From an uncultured Pelagibacteraceae bacterium (GTDB lineage Bacteria; Pseudomonadota; Alphaproteobacteria; Pelagibacterales; Pelagibacteraceae): a stretch of 32,636 nucleotides of DNA. The stretch is taken from the NCBI GenBank assembly GCA_902620465.1, contig CACNIF010000006.1, forward strand, positions 10,001 through 42,636, read 5' to 3'. Shown here in pieces: positions 25,772 through 32,636 of the stretch; position 1 is the stretch's first letter; every line of letters begins with the position of its first letter. The translations under genes and the position numbers were made by a program. Under the pieces are notes generated by a model that made no database searches, had not been told where the DNA came from, and saw only the letters and a program-made list of their open reading frames with translations.

Positions 25772-26387
25772 GAGTAATATCAAAGTTTTTGAAAATGATT
25801 TACCTAAAGATTTAGATTTATCAAATGAAAAATTCATCGGTCTGGATAATGAAGCATTGGGGCTAGTGCTTGGCAGAGATCCCCTGACTCTGGTTCAATT
25901 AGGCCTTGAGTCAAAAAATTTTTATTTGATAAAACTCAATAGGGAGACCTACCATGCACCAAATCTAATAAAAGCTTTATCTAATGACAACACTCAATAT
26001 ATCATGCATTATGCGAGGCAAGACCTTTTGTGGCTGAAATATCATCTCAATGTAAAACCAAAAAATATTTTTTGTACGAAAGTCGCATCGAAAATAGCAA
26101 GGACTGCTAGTTCATACCACGGCTATAAAGATCTTGTTAAAGAATTGTGTGGAAAAGATATTTCAAAGAAAGAACAACAAAGTGATTGGGGTGACCCAAA
26201 TCTTTCAGAAAAACAAATTAGATATGCTGCATCCGATACTGAACATCTATTTGAGATAAGAAATAAATTAATTAAAATGTTAGAAAGAGAAAAAAGAATG
26301 GATTTGTTTAAAAAATCCATGGAGGTTATACCTGTTTTAGTTGATATGGAAATTGCAGGATATAAGTTATCAACTTTTGAACATTAA
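25770..26387 (+). CDS. rnd: ribonuclease D-like 3'-5' exonuclease
   Basis: A DEDDy-family 3'-5' exonuclease, likely trimming tRNA or other stable RNA 3' ends. Catalytic residues are visible: D26 and E28 (GLDNEALGL), D85 (HYARQDLLWL), and Y152 with D156 (RYAASDTEHL). At 205 residues it is only the exonuclease domain; the HRDC domains of E. coli RNase D (about 375 residues) are missing. This short form is common in alphaproteobacteria. It is the first gene of a long plus-strand run and is followed after 2 nt by kdsD. The start codon abuts the TA repeat, leaving no room for a Shine-Dalgarno. Confidence 0.88.
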   Translation: MSNIKVFENDLPKDLDLSNEKFIGLDNEALGLVLGRDPLTLVQLGLESKNFYLIKLNRETYHAPNLIKALSNDNTQYIMHYARQDLLWLKYHLNVKPKNIFCTKVASKIARTASSYHGYKDLVKELCGKDISKKEQQSDWGDPNLSEKQIRYAASDTEHLFEIRNKLIKMLEREKRMDLFKKSMEVIPVLVDMEIAGYKLSTFEH

Positions 26388-26389
26388 AA

Positions 26390-27355
26390 ATGAAAAAAAA
26401 TTTTATCAAAATTGCAAAAGATGTAATTAATCTAGAGATATCTGGATTAATTAAATTAAAAAAAACTTTGAATAATTCATTTAATAAAGCTGTAAATGAA
26501 ATAGCAAAGTGCCAATCTAAAGTAATTCTTTGTGGAGTTGGAAAAAGTGGACTAATTGCAAGTAAAATAGCAGCAACTTTTTCTTCTGTTGGAACTCCAG
26601 CTTTTTTTTTATCAGCGAGCAATTCATCCCATGGAGATCTTGGAAGCATTACCAAAAAAGATATTTTAATTTTAATAAGTTATTCTGGTGAAACAAATGA
26701 ATTAAGGAATATTATTCAGTATGCAAATAGAAATAAAGTTTTATTGATTGGAATAGTGTCCAAAAAAGATTCAATACTACATAAAGCATCAGATATTAGA
26801 TTGTTAACTCCTCAAGTAAAGGAGTCAGGTGGTATCGTCCCAACCTCGAGCACTTCAGTTCAGTTGGCACTAGGTGATGCTTTAGCCATATCTGTAATGA
26901 AACAAAAAAAATTTAACAAACTTGATTTCAAAAAACTCCATCCTGCAGGAGCATTGGGTGCAAAACTAAAAACTGTTGAAGATATAATGTTGACTGGAAA
27001 AAAGATTCCCTTTGTAAAAGAAGATTTAAAAATGAAAAATGCATTAAAAATATTGAGCGATAAAAAACTGGGAATATTAATTGTTCAAAATAAAAAGAAA
27101 CAAACTACTGGCATTATCACAGATGGCCAAATCAGAAGGTTTAATCAAAAAAATCCAAATTTACTCACTACTAAAGTTAGCAAAGTAATGACTAAAAATC
27201 CTATAAGTGTTGAAAAAAATGATTTAGCAGCTAGAGCTTTATCGGTAATGAATAACAGAAAAATTACATCCTTATGCGTCTTTGATAAAAAGAATAAAAA
27301 TAAAACAATTGGAGTTCTTCACGTGCACACAATCCTGCAATCTAACGTATCTTAA
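26390..27355 (+). CDS. kdsD: D-arabinose 5-phosphate isomerase
   Basis: KdsD (KpsF/GutQ family) interconverts ribulose 5-phosphate and arabinose 5-phosphate, the first committed step of Kdo synthesis. The 321-residue protein has an N-terminal SIS sugar-isomerase domain (about 35-170: GVGKSGLIASKIAATFSSVG, SNSSHGDLG, SYSGETNELRNI). Two C-terminal CBS domains follow (about 205-320). Residues match the active family. It overlaps lptC by one base (TAATG), linking Kdo precursor supply to LPS transport. kdsB is at 20610-21344 on the other strand. Confidence 0.95.
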   Translation: MKKNFIKIAKDVINLEISGLIKLKKTLNNSFNKAVNEIAKCQSKVILCGVGKSGLIASKIAATFSSVGTPAFFLSASNSSHGDLGSITKKDILILISYSGETNELRNIIQYANRNKVLLIGIVSKKDSILHKASDIRLLTPQVKESGGIVPTSSTSVQLALGDALAISVMKQKKFNKLDFKKLHPAGALGAKLKTVEDIMLTGKKIPFVKEDLKMKNALKILSDKKLGILIVQNKKKQTTGIITDGQIRRFNQKNPNLLTTKVSKVMTKNPISVEKNDLAARALSVMNNRKITSLCVFDKKNKNKTIGVLHVHTILQSNVS

Positions 27356-27951
27356 TGACGAAAAGTTTTGTATTTAAAATTTTATTTGGACTATCTGCTT
27401 TAATTATAATTTTTTTTTTTAGTCTTAAGCTTTTTAACAAAGAGAAAAGAGCTTCAGTAGAAAAAGAGGCCATAGTTGAAGAGATAGATAAAACAACAGT
27501 TGAAGAGATTGATGCAACAACAAATATAATCAAAGATGTAAGCTACAGATCAAATGATGCTAAAGATAATGAGTATGTTTTAAATGCAATTGAAGGACAA
27601 ATAGATATAAATAATGATAAAGTTATATTTCTAAAAGGTGTTGAAGCTACTATAACTATGGTATCAGGTGAAATTATAAATATTCAATCTAAGTTTGGTA
27701 AGTACAATATTGACAACTATGACACTATTTTTTCGGAAAATGTATTAATTGAATATAAAGATAACAATATTAAGGGAAACTATTTAGATTTTTCTTTGAA
27801 TAGAAATTCATTGATAATTTCAAAAAATGTTGTTTATTTAAATCAAAAAAACTTATTGAGGGCTGATGTTGTTGAAATTAATATTTCAACTAAAGATACA
27901 AAAATTTTTATGTACGAAGAGGAAAAAAAAGTTAAAATAAAATCGAATTAA
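27355..27951 (+). CDS. lptC: LPS export protein LptC
   Basis: LptC is the bitopic inner-membrane protein that receives LPS from the LptB2FG transporter and hands it to LptA. The 198 residues comprise a short cytoplasmic start, one membrane helix (about 9-24), an acidic linker and the periplasmic LptC beta-jellyroll (about 55-190). The latter has the typical NAIEGQIDINNDKVIFLKGV and SKFGKYNIDNYDTIFSENV segments. The linker contains an 8-residue tandem duplication, VEEIDKTT/VEEIDATT. The usual next gene, lptA, is absent here and lptB follows after 4 nt. Confidence 0.88.
   Translation: MTKSFVFKILFGLSALIIIFFFSLKLFNKEKRASVEKEAIVEEIDKTTVEEIDATTNIIKDVSYRSNDAKDNEYVLNAIEGQIDINNDKVIFLKGVEATITMVSGEIINIQSKFGKYNIDNYDTIFSENVLIEYKDNNIKGNYLDFSLNRNSLIISKNVVYLNQKNLLRADVVEINISTKDTKIFMYEEEKKVKIKSN
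27475..27522 (+). repeat. 24-bp tandem duplication inside lptC
   Basis: Two adjacent 24-nt units (27475-27498 and 27499-27522) agree at 21 of 24 positions and encode VEEIDKTT and VEEIDATT in the periplasmic linker just after the membrane helix. It looks like an in-frame duplication that has begun to diverge. Confidence 0.85.
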
Positions 27952-27955
27952 AATT

Positions 27956-28732
27956 ATGGGAGTAATTAAAAAATTTAGAATTAAGTCATTTAAAAACACC
28001 AATACTATTCTTGAATTTAAGAATATCACATTATCTTACGGAAACAGACTTATACTTGACAATATTAATTTTAAAATAAATGAAGGTCAAATTTTTGGAA
28101 TGTTAGGTCCAAATGGTGTAGGTAAATCTACCATTTTTAATCTCATCACTGGATTAATCACACCTAAATATGGCAAGATATTAATCAATGGTTACGAAGC
28201 TACAAATTACCCAATTTATTTAAGAACAAAAAAATTTAGAGTTGGCTATGTTCCACAATATGGGGGTTATTTTAACGATTTAACGTTGTATGATAATTTA
28301 AAAGCAATTAGTGAAATAATAATTACGGACTCAAATCTTAGATCTCAAAGAATAAATTATGTTATTTCAAAATTTGAGTTAGATAATTTAAAAGAGATAA
28401 AAGCTAAATATCTGTCTGGCGGACAAAAACGTAAATTAGTTTTAGCATTAGCTCTTTTAAGTGAACCAAAGGTCTTACTCTTAGATGAACCATTCGCTGC
28501 TTTGGATGTTCTAACTATAAAAATGCTTCAGGAAATTATTGTAAACCTGCAACAAGAAAGTCGTATTACCATCTGTATTTGCGATCATCAAGCAAGGGAC
28601 TTACTTGCATGCGTAGATGTAGCAATGATTTTGAGTAATTGTAAGATTATTGCGCAAGATACACCCTCCAATTTAGTAAAAAATATTAGTGCTCGAAATG
28701 CATATTTTGGTGATAGTTTTCAAATAAACTAA
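27956..28732 (+). CDS. lptB: LPS export ABC transporter ATP-binding protein LptB
   Basis: LptB is the cytoplasmic ATPase that powers extraction of LPS from the inner membrane with LptF and LptG. The 258-residue protein has Walker A GPNGVGKST (51-59), a Q-loop (VPQYGGYF), the ABC signature YLSGGQKRK, Walker B VLLLDEPFAALD and the switch His in CDHQ. The C-terminal NAYFGDSF resembles the LptB ending. There is a ~20-residue basic N-terminal extension before the usual start. Genomic place after lptC supports the assignment over other ABC ATPases. The gene is followed after 5 nt by aroA; rpoN, the usual neighbour in many proteobacteria, is absent. Confidence 0.92.
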   Translation: MGVIKKFRIKSFKNTNTILEFKNITLSYGNRLILDNINFKINEGQIFGMLGPNGVGKSTIFNLITGLITPKYGKILINGYEATNYPIYLRTKKFRVGYVPQYGGYFNDLTLYDNLKAISEIIITDSNLRSQRINYVISKFELDNLKEIKAKYLSGGQKRKLVLALALLSEPKVLLLDEPFAALDVLTIKMLQEIIVNLQQESRITICICDHQARDLLACVDVAMILSNCKIIAQDTPSNLVKNISARNAYFGDSFQIN

Positions 28733-28737
28733 TCAAT

Positions 28738-30057
28738 ATGCCCAATCATATTATAATTAAAAAAAAAATTACTAGTTTTAAAAAAAAAATTTTTGTAAGC
28801 GGAGATAAAAGTATAAGCATAAGATGGGTTTTATTTGCTTCAATTGCCTCAGGTATTTCAAAAGCAAGAAATTTATTAATATCTGAAGATGTATTGGCGG
28901 CAATTAATATTATTAGAAAGTTTGGAATAAAAGTTGTCCAAAAGAAAGGGCTTTTTATAATTTTTGGAAAGGGGATTGATGGATATAACTTTAGAAAAAA
29001 CACAATTATCAATGCGGGAAACTCAGCAACTTTAGGTAGATTAATTCTTGGTTTAATAATCAATTCCACTAAAACTATCAGGCTAGTTGGTGACAAAAGT
29101 TTGTCTAAAAGAGACTTTAAAAGAGTAGCTTCACCTTTATCGAAGTTTGGAGCAAAATTTAAATTAAGAAAAAATTTTAGTCTGCCACTTACAATTCAGG
29201 GAACAAAAAACATAAAATCTATTAAATATCATGAAATTCGAGGATCAGCTCAATGTAAAAGTGCAGTTATGCTCGCAGCTATGAGAGCTAATGGAACAAC
29301 TTATATAAAAGCTAAGAAAAGTAGAGATCATACAGAAAAAATGATGAGAGACCTGAAACTACCTATTAGAGTTGTTAAAAAAAAAAATTATGACCTTATA
29401 CAGATTAAAAAAGTAAAAAAAGTTAAAACAATAAACTACAGCATTCCCTCTGATATAAGTTCTAGTGCATTTTTTATTGTACTTACTGCACTTTCAAAAA
29501 ATTCTGAACTTTTAATAAAAAACGTAAACATAAACCGTTCAAGGTTCGGTATCATTACTATTCTAAAGAAAATGGGGGTAAACATAATTTTACAAAATAA
29601 AAAAATTTATAAAGGAGAAGAAATAGCAGATATCAAAATTAAGAGTTCAAAATCCATTAAACCAATTAATTGTCCTACTTCTTTAAATGCAAGTGCTATA
29701 GATGAATTTTTAGTAATTTTTTTAGTAGCAGCTAAAGCAAACGGAAATTCTTATTTTAAAGGTTTGGCTGAATTAGATAAGAAAGAAAGTCCAAGACTAA
29801 AATGGGGATCTAAGATCTTGAACAAAATGGGTATAAAAAATATTACAACAAAGAATTCAATTAAAATTTTTGGTAATCCAAATCTAAAAATTGATAAAAA
29901 AATAATTATAAATAATTATCTCAAAGATCATAGAGTATTCATGACAAGTGTAATAGCAGCGCTATCATTCGGGGGATTGTGGGAAATACATGATAGTAAA
30001 GCTGTAAAAACGTCTTTTCCTAACTTTTTGAGTATAATAAATCAGTTGAAAAAATGA
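28738..30057 (+). CDS. aroA: 3-phosphoshikimate 1-carboxyvinyltransferase (EPSP synthase), class II-like
   Basis: EPSP synthase joins shikimate 3-phosphate and phosphoenolpyruvate in the chorismate pathway. The 439-residue protein has SGDKSISIR (21-29) with the key Lys, Ser and Arg, SAQCKSAV (170-177), SRDHTEKM (195-202) and D322 in the AIDE segment. Several blocks (SRDHTEKM, GEEIADIKIKSS, NAGNSATLGR) resemble the class II CP4 enzyme more than E. coli. The PEP-site glycine of E. coli (G96) is A97 here, as in CP4. The usual ESDR/ETDR appears as ESPR (350-353), with Pro where Asp is expected. It is followed by cmk with a 4-nt overlap, the common aroA-cmk-rpsA order. Confidence 0.93.
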   Translation: MPNHIIIKKKITSFKKKIFVSGDKSISIRWVLFASIASGISKARNLLISEDVLAAINIIRKFGIKVVQKKGLFIIFGKGIDGYNFRKNTIINAGNSATLGRLILGLIINSTKTIRLVGDKSLSKRDFKRVASPLSKFGAKFKLRKNFSLPLTIQGTKNIKSIKYHEIRGSAQCKSAVMLAAMRANGTTYIKAKKSRDHTEKMMRDLKLPIRVVKKKNYDLIQIKKVKKVKTINYSIPSDISSSAFFIVLTALSKNSELLIKNVNINRSRFGIITILKKMGVNIILQNKKIYKGEEIADIKIKSSKSIKPINCPTSLNASAIDEFLVIFLVAAKANGNSYFKGLAELDKKESPRLKWGSKILNKMGIKNITTKNSIKIFGNPNLKIDKKIIINNYLKDHRVFMTSVIAALSFGGLWEIHDSKAVKTSFPNFLSIINQLKK

Positions 30058-30713
30058 TGAAAAAAAGAAAAAAAATAATTAAAATAGCAATCGACTCGCC
30101 CGCTGCAGCAGGTGCAGGCACACAAGCAAAACTCATCTCTAAACACTATAATCTGTTACATCTTGATACCGGACGTTGTTACAGATATGTTGCAAATATA
30201 AAGATTTCTAATCCTACAAAATATAATTTTAGATATATAAAAGAAAAAATTAAAAAATTAAAAATTAGAGATTTAAAAAATAAAAAGCTCTTAACCGACA
30301 AAGTTGCTACAGTTGCTTCAATTGTAGCTAAAGATAGAAAAATAAGAAAACTTGTTCACTCATTTCAATTAAACTGTGCTTATAATCCCCCAATAAAATA
30401 TAATGGTTCATGTCTGGACGGTAGAGATATTACTTATAAAATTATACCAGACGCAGAGTTTAAATTTTTTATAACAGCTAATCTGAAGACTAGAGCGCTC
30501 AGAAGATATAAAGAATTAAAACTTTTAAACAAAAGAATAACTTACATTGATGTGCTAAAAAGCATTAAAAAACGCGATAAAAATGATTATTCTCGTAAAA
30601 TTTCACCTCTAAAGAAAACAAAAGATTCGGTATTGATTAACACAACAAATTTATCTAAAAGAGCGTGTTTTTTAAAAATTAAAAAAATTATAGATAGAAA
30701 AATAAATAGTTAA
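30054..30713 (+). CDS. cmk: cytidylate kinase, with degenerate P-loop
   Basis: Cmk phosphorylates CMP and dCMP for nucleotide recycling. Length (219) and most motifs fit: LDTGRCYR (37-44), DGRD (about 123-126), the LID-like arginines in RALRRYKEL, and KKRDKNDYSRKISPLKKT. The P-loop, however, reads DSPAAAGAGT (14-23) where the family has DGPxxxGKGT. The first glycine is Ser (S15) and the phosphate-binding lysine is Ala (A21). The codons (TCG and GCA) are unambiguous and the frame is intact, so this is not a sequencing indel. Activity may be altered or supported in another way. Position between aroA and rpsA is the classic one, with a 1-nt overlap with rpsA (TAATG). Confidence 0.9.
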   Translation: MMKKRKKIIKIAIDSPAAAGAGTQAKLISKHYNLLHLDTGRCYRYVANIKISNPTKYNFRYIKEKIKKLKIRDLKNKKLLTDKVATVASIVAKDRKIRKLVHSFQLNCAYNPPIKYNGSCLDGRDITYKIIPDAEFKFFITANLKTRALRRYKELKLLNKRITYIDVLKSIKKRDKNDYSRKISPLKKTKDSVLINTTNLSKRACFLKIKKIIDRKINS

Positions 30714-32437
30714 TGGAAATATATAAAGATCTTACAAACCCAGATAATAAGCAATTTGAGCAACTGTTAAATAGTCAACTATCTAAAATCAATATTGAAG
30801 AGGGTAAAATAATTGAAGGTAAAGTTAACAAGATAACTGAAAAATATGTTTTTTTACATGTTGATGGACTTAAATCTGAGCCTGTTTTAGATATAAATGA
30901 ATTAAAGACTATGGGATTAAGTGAAAAAATTAAGGTTGGAGAAAAAATTTCAGTTTTATTAGAAAAGCTAGAAGATAAAATGGGTGAAGTTGTGGTATCT
31001 GCAAGCAAAGCTCAAAAGATCAAGGGATGGGATAAATTAGTTGAGGCTTATGAGAAAAAAGTACCAATCATGGGAAAAATTACCTCTAAGTGTAAAGGAG
31101 GTTGTATTGTTGAACACATTGATACAGGTTCTTTAATGTTTCTACCAGGTTCACAGATTAGTGATAAGCCATTAAAGGATATTAGTCATCTAATGAACGA
31201 ACCACAAAAATTCGCTCTTATAAAACTTGATAAAGTAAGAGGTAATGCTTGTGTATCAAGGAGAGAAATTATTTCCTCTTTTAAAAAAGAGGATAAGGCA
31301 AAAATAATTGATAGGTACAAAGTTGGTGACATTATAAAAGGAGCCGAAGTAAAAGGTTATAGTACATTTGGGTGTTTTTTTAATGTAAATGGAGAGCTAG
31401 ATGTCTTGGTTCATTTACAAGAAATTTCCTACTCAAGAGTAAATCATCCTGATGAAGTTTTTAACATAGGTGAAAAACACGATTTAAAAGTAATATCTGT
31501 TGACAAAGAGAAGCTACAAGTTGGATGCTCAGTTAAGCAAATGTCACCTGATCCTTTTGAACATATTGAAAATTACGAACTAAACAAAGTTTACAAAGCT
31601 AAGGTTACGAAAATCATGGACTTTGGTGCCTTCTGTGAATTAGAGCCAGGGTTAACTACACTTTTACATTCAAGCGAACTTAGTTGGACAAAAAAAAATG
31701 TGTCTGCAAAGAAAATGTTTAAAGTTGGTGATGAAATTGATTGTGTAATAACTGAAATAGATAAAGAGAAAAGAAGAGTAGCTATTTCTCACAGATTAAC
31801 GCTTGAAAATCCATTTGAAACTTTTAACAAAAAATATCCAGTCGGGTCTGTTGTGAACGGTGAAATAGTAAACAAAAATGAGTACTCTTTATTTGTAAAA
31901 GTTGAAAATATCAATGTTGATACTTTTTTACATTGCAATGATTTAACTTATCTTAATAATGGGGAAGAAGAACTTACCAAATATAAAAAAGGCGATAAAA
32001 TAAAAGTCAAAGTCTTAGAAATAAAAGTTGAGGATCAAAAAATTAGAGTGGGTTACAAACAAACACAGAACGATCCTTTGGATTGGTTTAGTGATAAGAA
32101 AAAAAATCAAACTATTACTGTAAAAATAATTTCAACAGATAACAAAGGTTTAATTGTGAGACCAGAAGGTTGTGATATGGATTTCATCATTAAAAAATCA
32201 CAAATAGCAATCAATCCAGCAGATGCTCGACCATCAAGATTCACTGGTGGTGAAAAAATAGACTGCGCAATTTCTGAAATTGATTTGAATAAACGTAAAA
32301 TTTCTTTGAGTATGAAACTATTAGAAGAAATTGAGAAAAAAGAAGCTCTTGAAAAGTATGGAGCTGAGGGATCAGGAAAAAATCTTCCTTTCTCATCTTT
32401 ATCAGATGACTTAAAGAAGAAAGATAATGAAAAATAA
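30713..32437 (+). CDS. rpsA: 30S ribosomal protein S1
   Basis: S1 binds mRNA at the 30S platform and helps initiation, especially on leaders without a Shine-Dalgarno, which are frequent in this window. The 574 residues carry six S1/OB repeats, with starts near EGKIIEGKVNKI (about 32), VPIMGKITSK (about 117), GDIIKGAEVKGY (about 205), NKVYKAKVTKIMDFGAF (about 292), GSVVNGEIVNKN (about 378) and NQTITVKIISTD (about 464). Repeats 3 and 4 best match the RNA-binding consensus. The C-terminal tail is short and charged. It is translationally coupled to cmk and followed by ihfB, the order seen in many proteobacteria. Confidence 0.96.
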   Translation: MEIYKDLTNPDNKQFEQLLNSQLSKINIEEGKIIEGKVNKITEKYVFLHVDGLKSEPVLDINELKTMGLSEKIKVGEKISVLLEKLEDKMGEVVVSASKAQKIKGWDKLVEAYEKKVPIMGKITSKCKGGCIVEHIDTGSLMFLPGSQISDKPLKDISHLMNEPQKFALIKLDKVRGNACVSRREIISSFKKEDKAKIIDRYKVGDIIKGAEVKGYSTFGCFFNVNGELDVLVHLQEISYSRVNHPDEVFNIGEKHDLKVISVDKEKLQVGCSVKQMSPDPFEHIENYELNKVYKAKVTKIMDFGAFCELEPGLTTLLHSSELSWTKKNVSAKKMFKVGDEIDCVITEIDKEKRRVAISHRLTLENPFETFNKKYPVGSVVNGEIVNKNEYSLFVKVENINVDTFLHCNDLTYLNNGEEELTKYKKGDKIKVKVLEIKVEDQKIRVGYKQTQNDPLDWFSDKKKNQTITVKIISTDNKGLIVRPEGCDMDFIIKKSQIAINPADARPSRFTGGEKIDCAISEIDLNKRKISLSMKLLEEIEKKEALEKYGAEGSGKNLPFSSLSDDLKKKDNEK

Positions 32438-32468
32438 TAAACATAACTAAAAAAAAAGAAGTGTTAAA

Positions 32469-32636
32469 TTGGGCATTGCAAAGTCAAAACTTTTAAAACA
32501 AATTTCTAATAGCTTCCCAAATTTCCAAAAAAAAGACTTAACAAAAATAACAGATATAATATTAGACGAAATAAAAAGGACTCTCAAGAGAGAAGAGAGG
32601 GTAGAAATTAGAGGTTGGGGTTCTTTAAGTATCCGA
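32469..32636 (+). CDS. ihfB: integration host factor beta subunit (partial, 3' end beyond window)
   Basis: The first 56 codons of a bacterial histone-like DNA-bending protein, cut by the right edge. The frame reads GIAKSKLLKQISNSFPNF near the start and VEIRGWGSLSIR at the edge, matching the IHF/HU helix-turn-helix and the beta-strand before the arms. Location right after rpsA favours IHF beta over HU. The only in-frame start is TTG at 32469, since a TAA occurs at 32448-32450 and no ATG or GTG lies between. GGGC after the start codon gives Gly-Ile-Ala. It begins 31 nt after rpsA. Confidence 0.85.
   Translation, partial: MGIAKSKLLKQISNSFPNFQKKDLTKITDIILDEIKRTLKREERVEIRGWGSLSIR

Noticed and set aside
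3228..32444. Other long antisense frames inside genes (for example opposite secA, dnaX, argJ and rpsA)
   Set aside because: They mirror well-supported genes, are rich in Leu/Phe/Ser as expected for the complement of AT-rich coding DNA, and show no family motif.

Overview
The window is about 32.6 kb of a very AT-rich, gene-dense bacterial chromosome. I assign it to the SAR11 clade (Pelagibacterales, Alphaproteobacteria). The 16S gene carries sequences that, from memory, match all four widely used SAR11 rRNA probe sites (around 1400-1422, 1595-1612, 1667-1688 and 1943-1964). The gene content is alphaproteobacterial (GcrA, DUF1178, DUF4167, CycM-type cytochrome, ffs next to dnaX). A glycine riboswitch precedes malate synthase, as reported for SAR11. 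Intergenic spaces are tiny, as expected for a streamlined genome. No mobile element, prophage, CRISPR array or horizontally acquired island is visible.

Layout. (1) 1-2330, minus strand: an rRNA operon read right to left, with promoter candidate, leader, 16S, tRNA-Ile(GAT), tRNA-Ala(TGC) and the 5' end of 23S. A long inverted repeat flanks 16S and forms the processing stem. (2) 2434-3726, plus: a membrane-anchored M23 peptidase. (3) 3735-8382, minus: a tight unit lysC-ispG-prfA-prmC-DUF4167. (4) 8445-9173, plus: ubiG. (5) 9180-10948, minus: a DUF1178 gene and argJ. (6) 11014-13560, plus: secA. (7) 13555-14646, minus: accA with an unusual hydrophobic C-terminal tail. (8) 14713-17089, plus: promoter candidate, tandem glycine riboswitch and glcB. 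(9) 17076-19764, minus: SRP RNA (ffs), dnaX, ybaB, recR. (10) 19780-21344, minus: kdsB-pheA. (11) 21454-21996, plus: a membrane cytochrome c. (12) 21988-24085, minus: argD-argF. (13) 24256-24750, plus: gcrA. (14) 24757-25710, minus: an NAD(P)-binding epimerase-like protein. (15) 25770 to the end, plus: one continuous run rnd-kdsD-lptC-lptB-aroA-cmk-rpsA-ihfB (cut by the window edge).

The genes are mostly housekeeping: translation (rRNA, tRNA, RF1 and its methylase, S1), DNA replication and repair (dnaX, recR, ybaB), protein export (secA, SRP RNA), LPS/Kdo synthesis and transport (kdsB, kdsD, lptC, lptB), arginine, aspartate-family and aromatic amino-acid synthesis (argJ, argD, argF, lysC, pheA, aroA), isoprenoid and quinone synthesis (ispG, ubiG), fatty-acid synthesis (accA) and glyoxylate use (glcB). 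I found no obvious new multi-gene system. The points most worth a second look are departures inside familiar genes: a cytidylate kinase without its P-loop lysine, AccA with a predicted tail anchor, a possible slippage site in dnaX placed exactly to give a gamma-length product, SRP RNA ending 12 nt before the dnaX start codon, class II-like AroA with an altered active-site motif, and six convergent gene pairs with no room for terminators.
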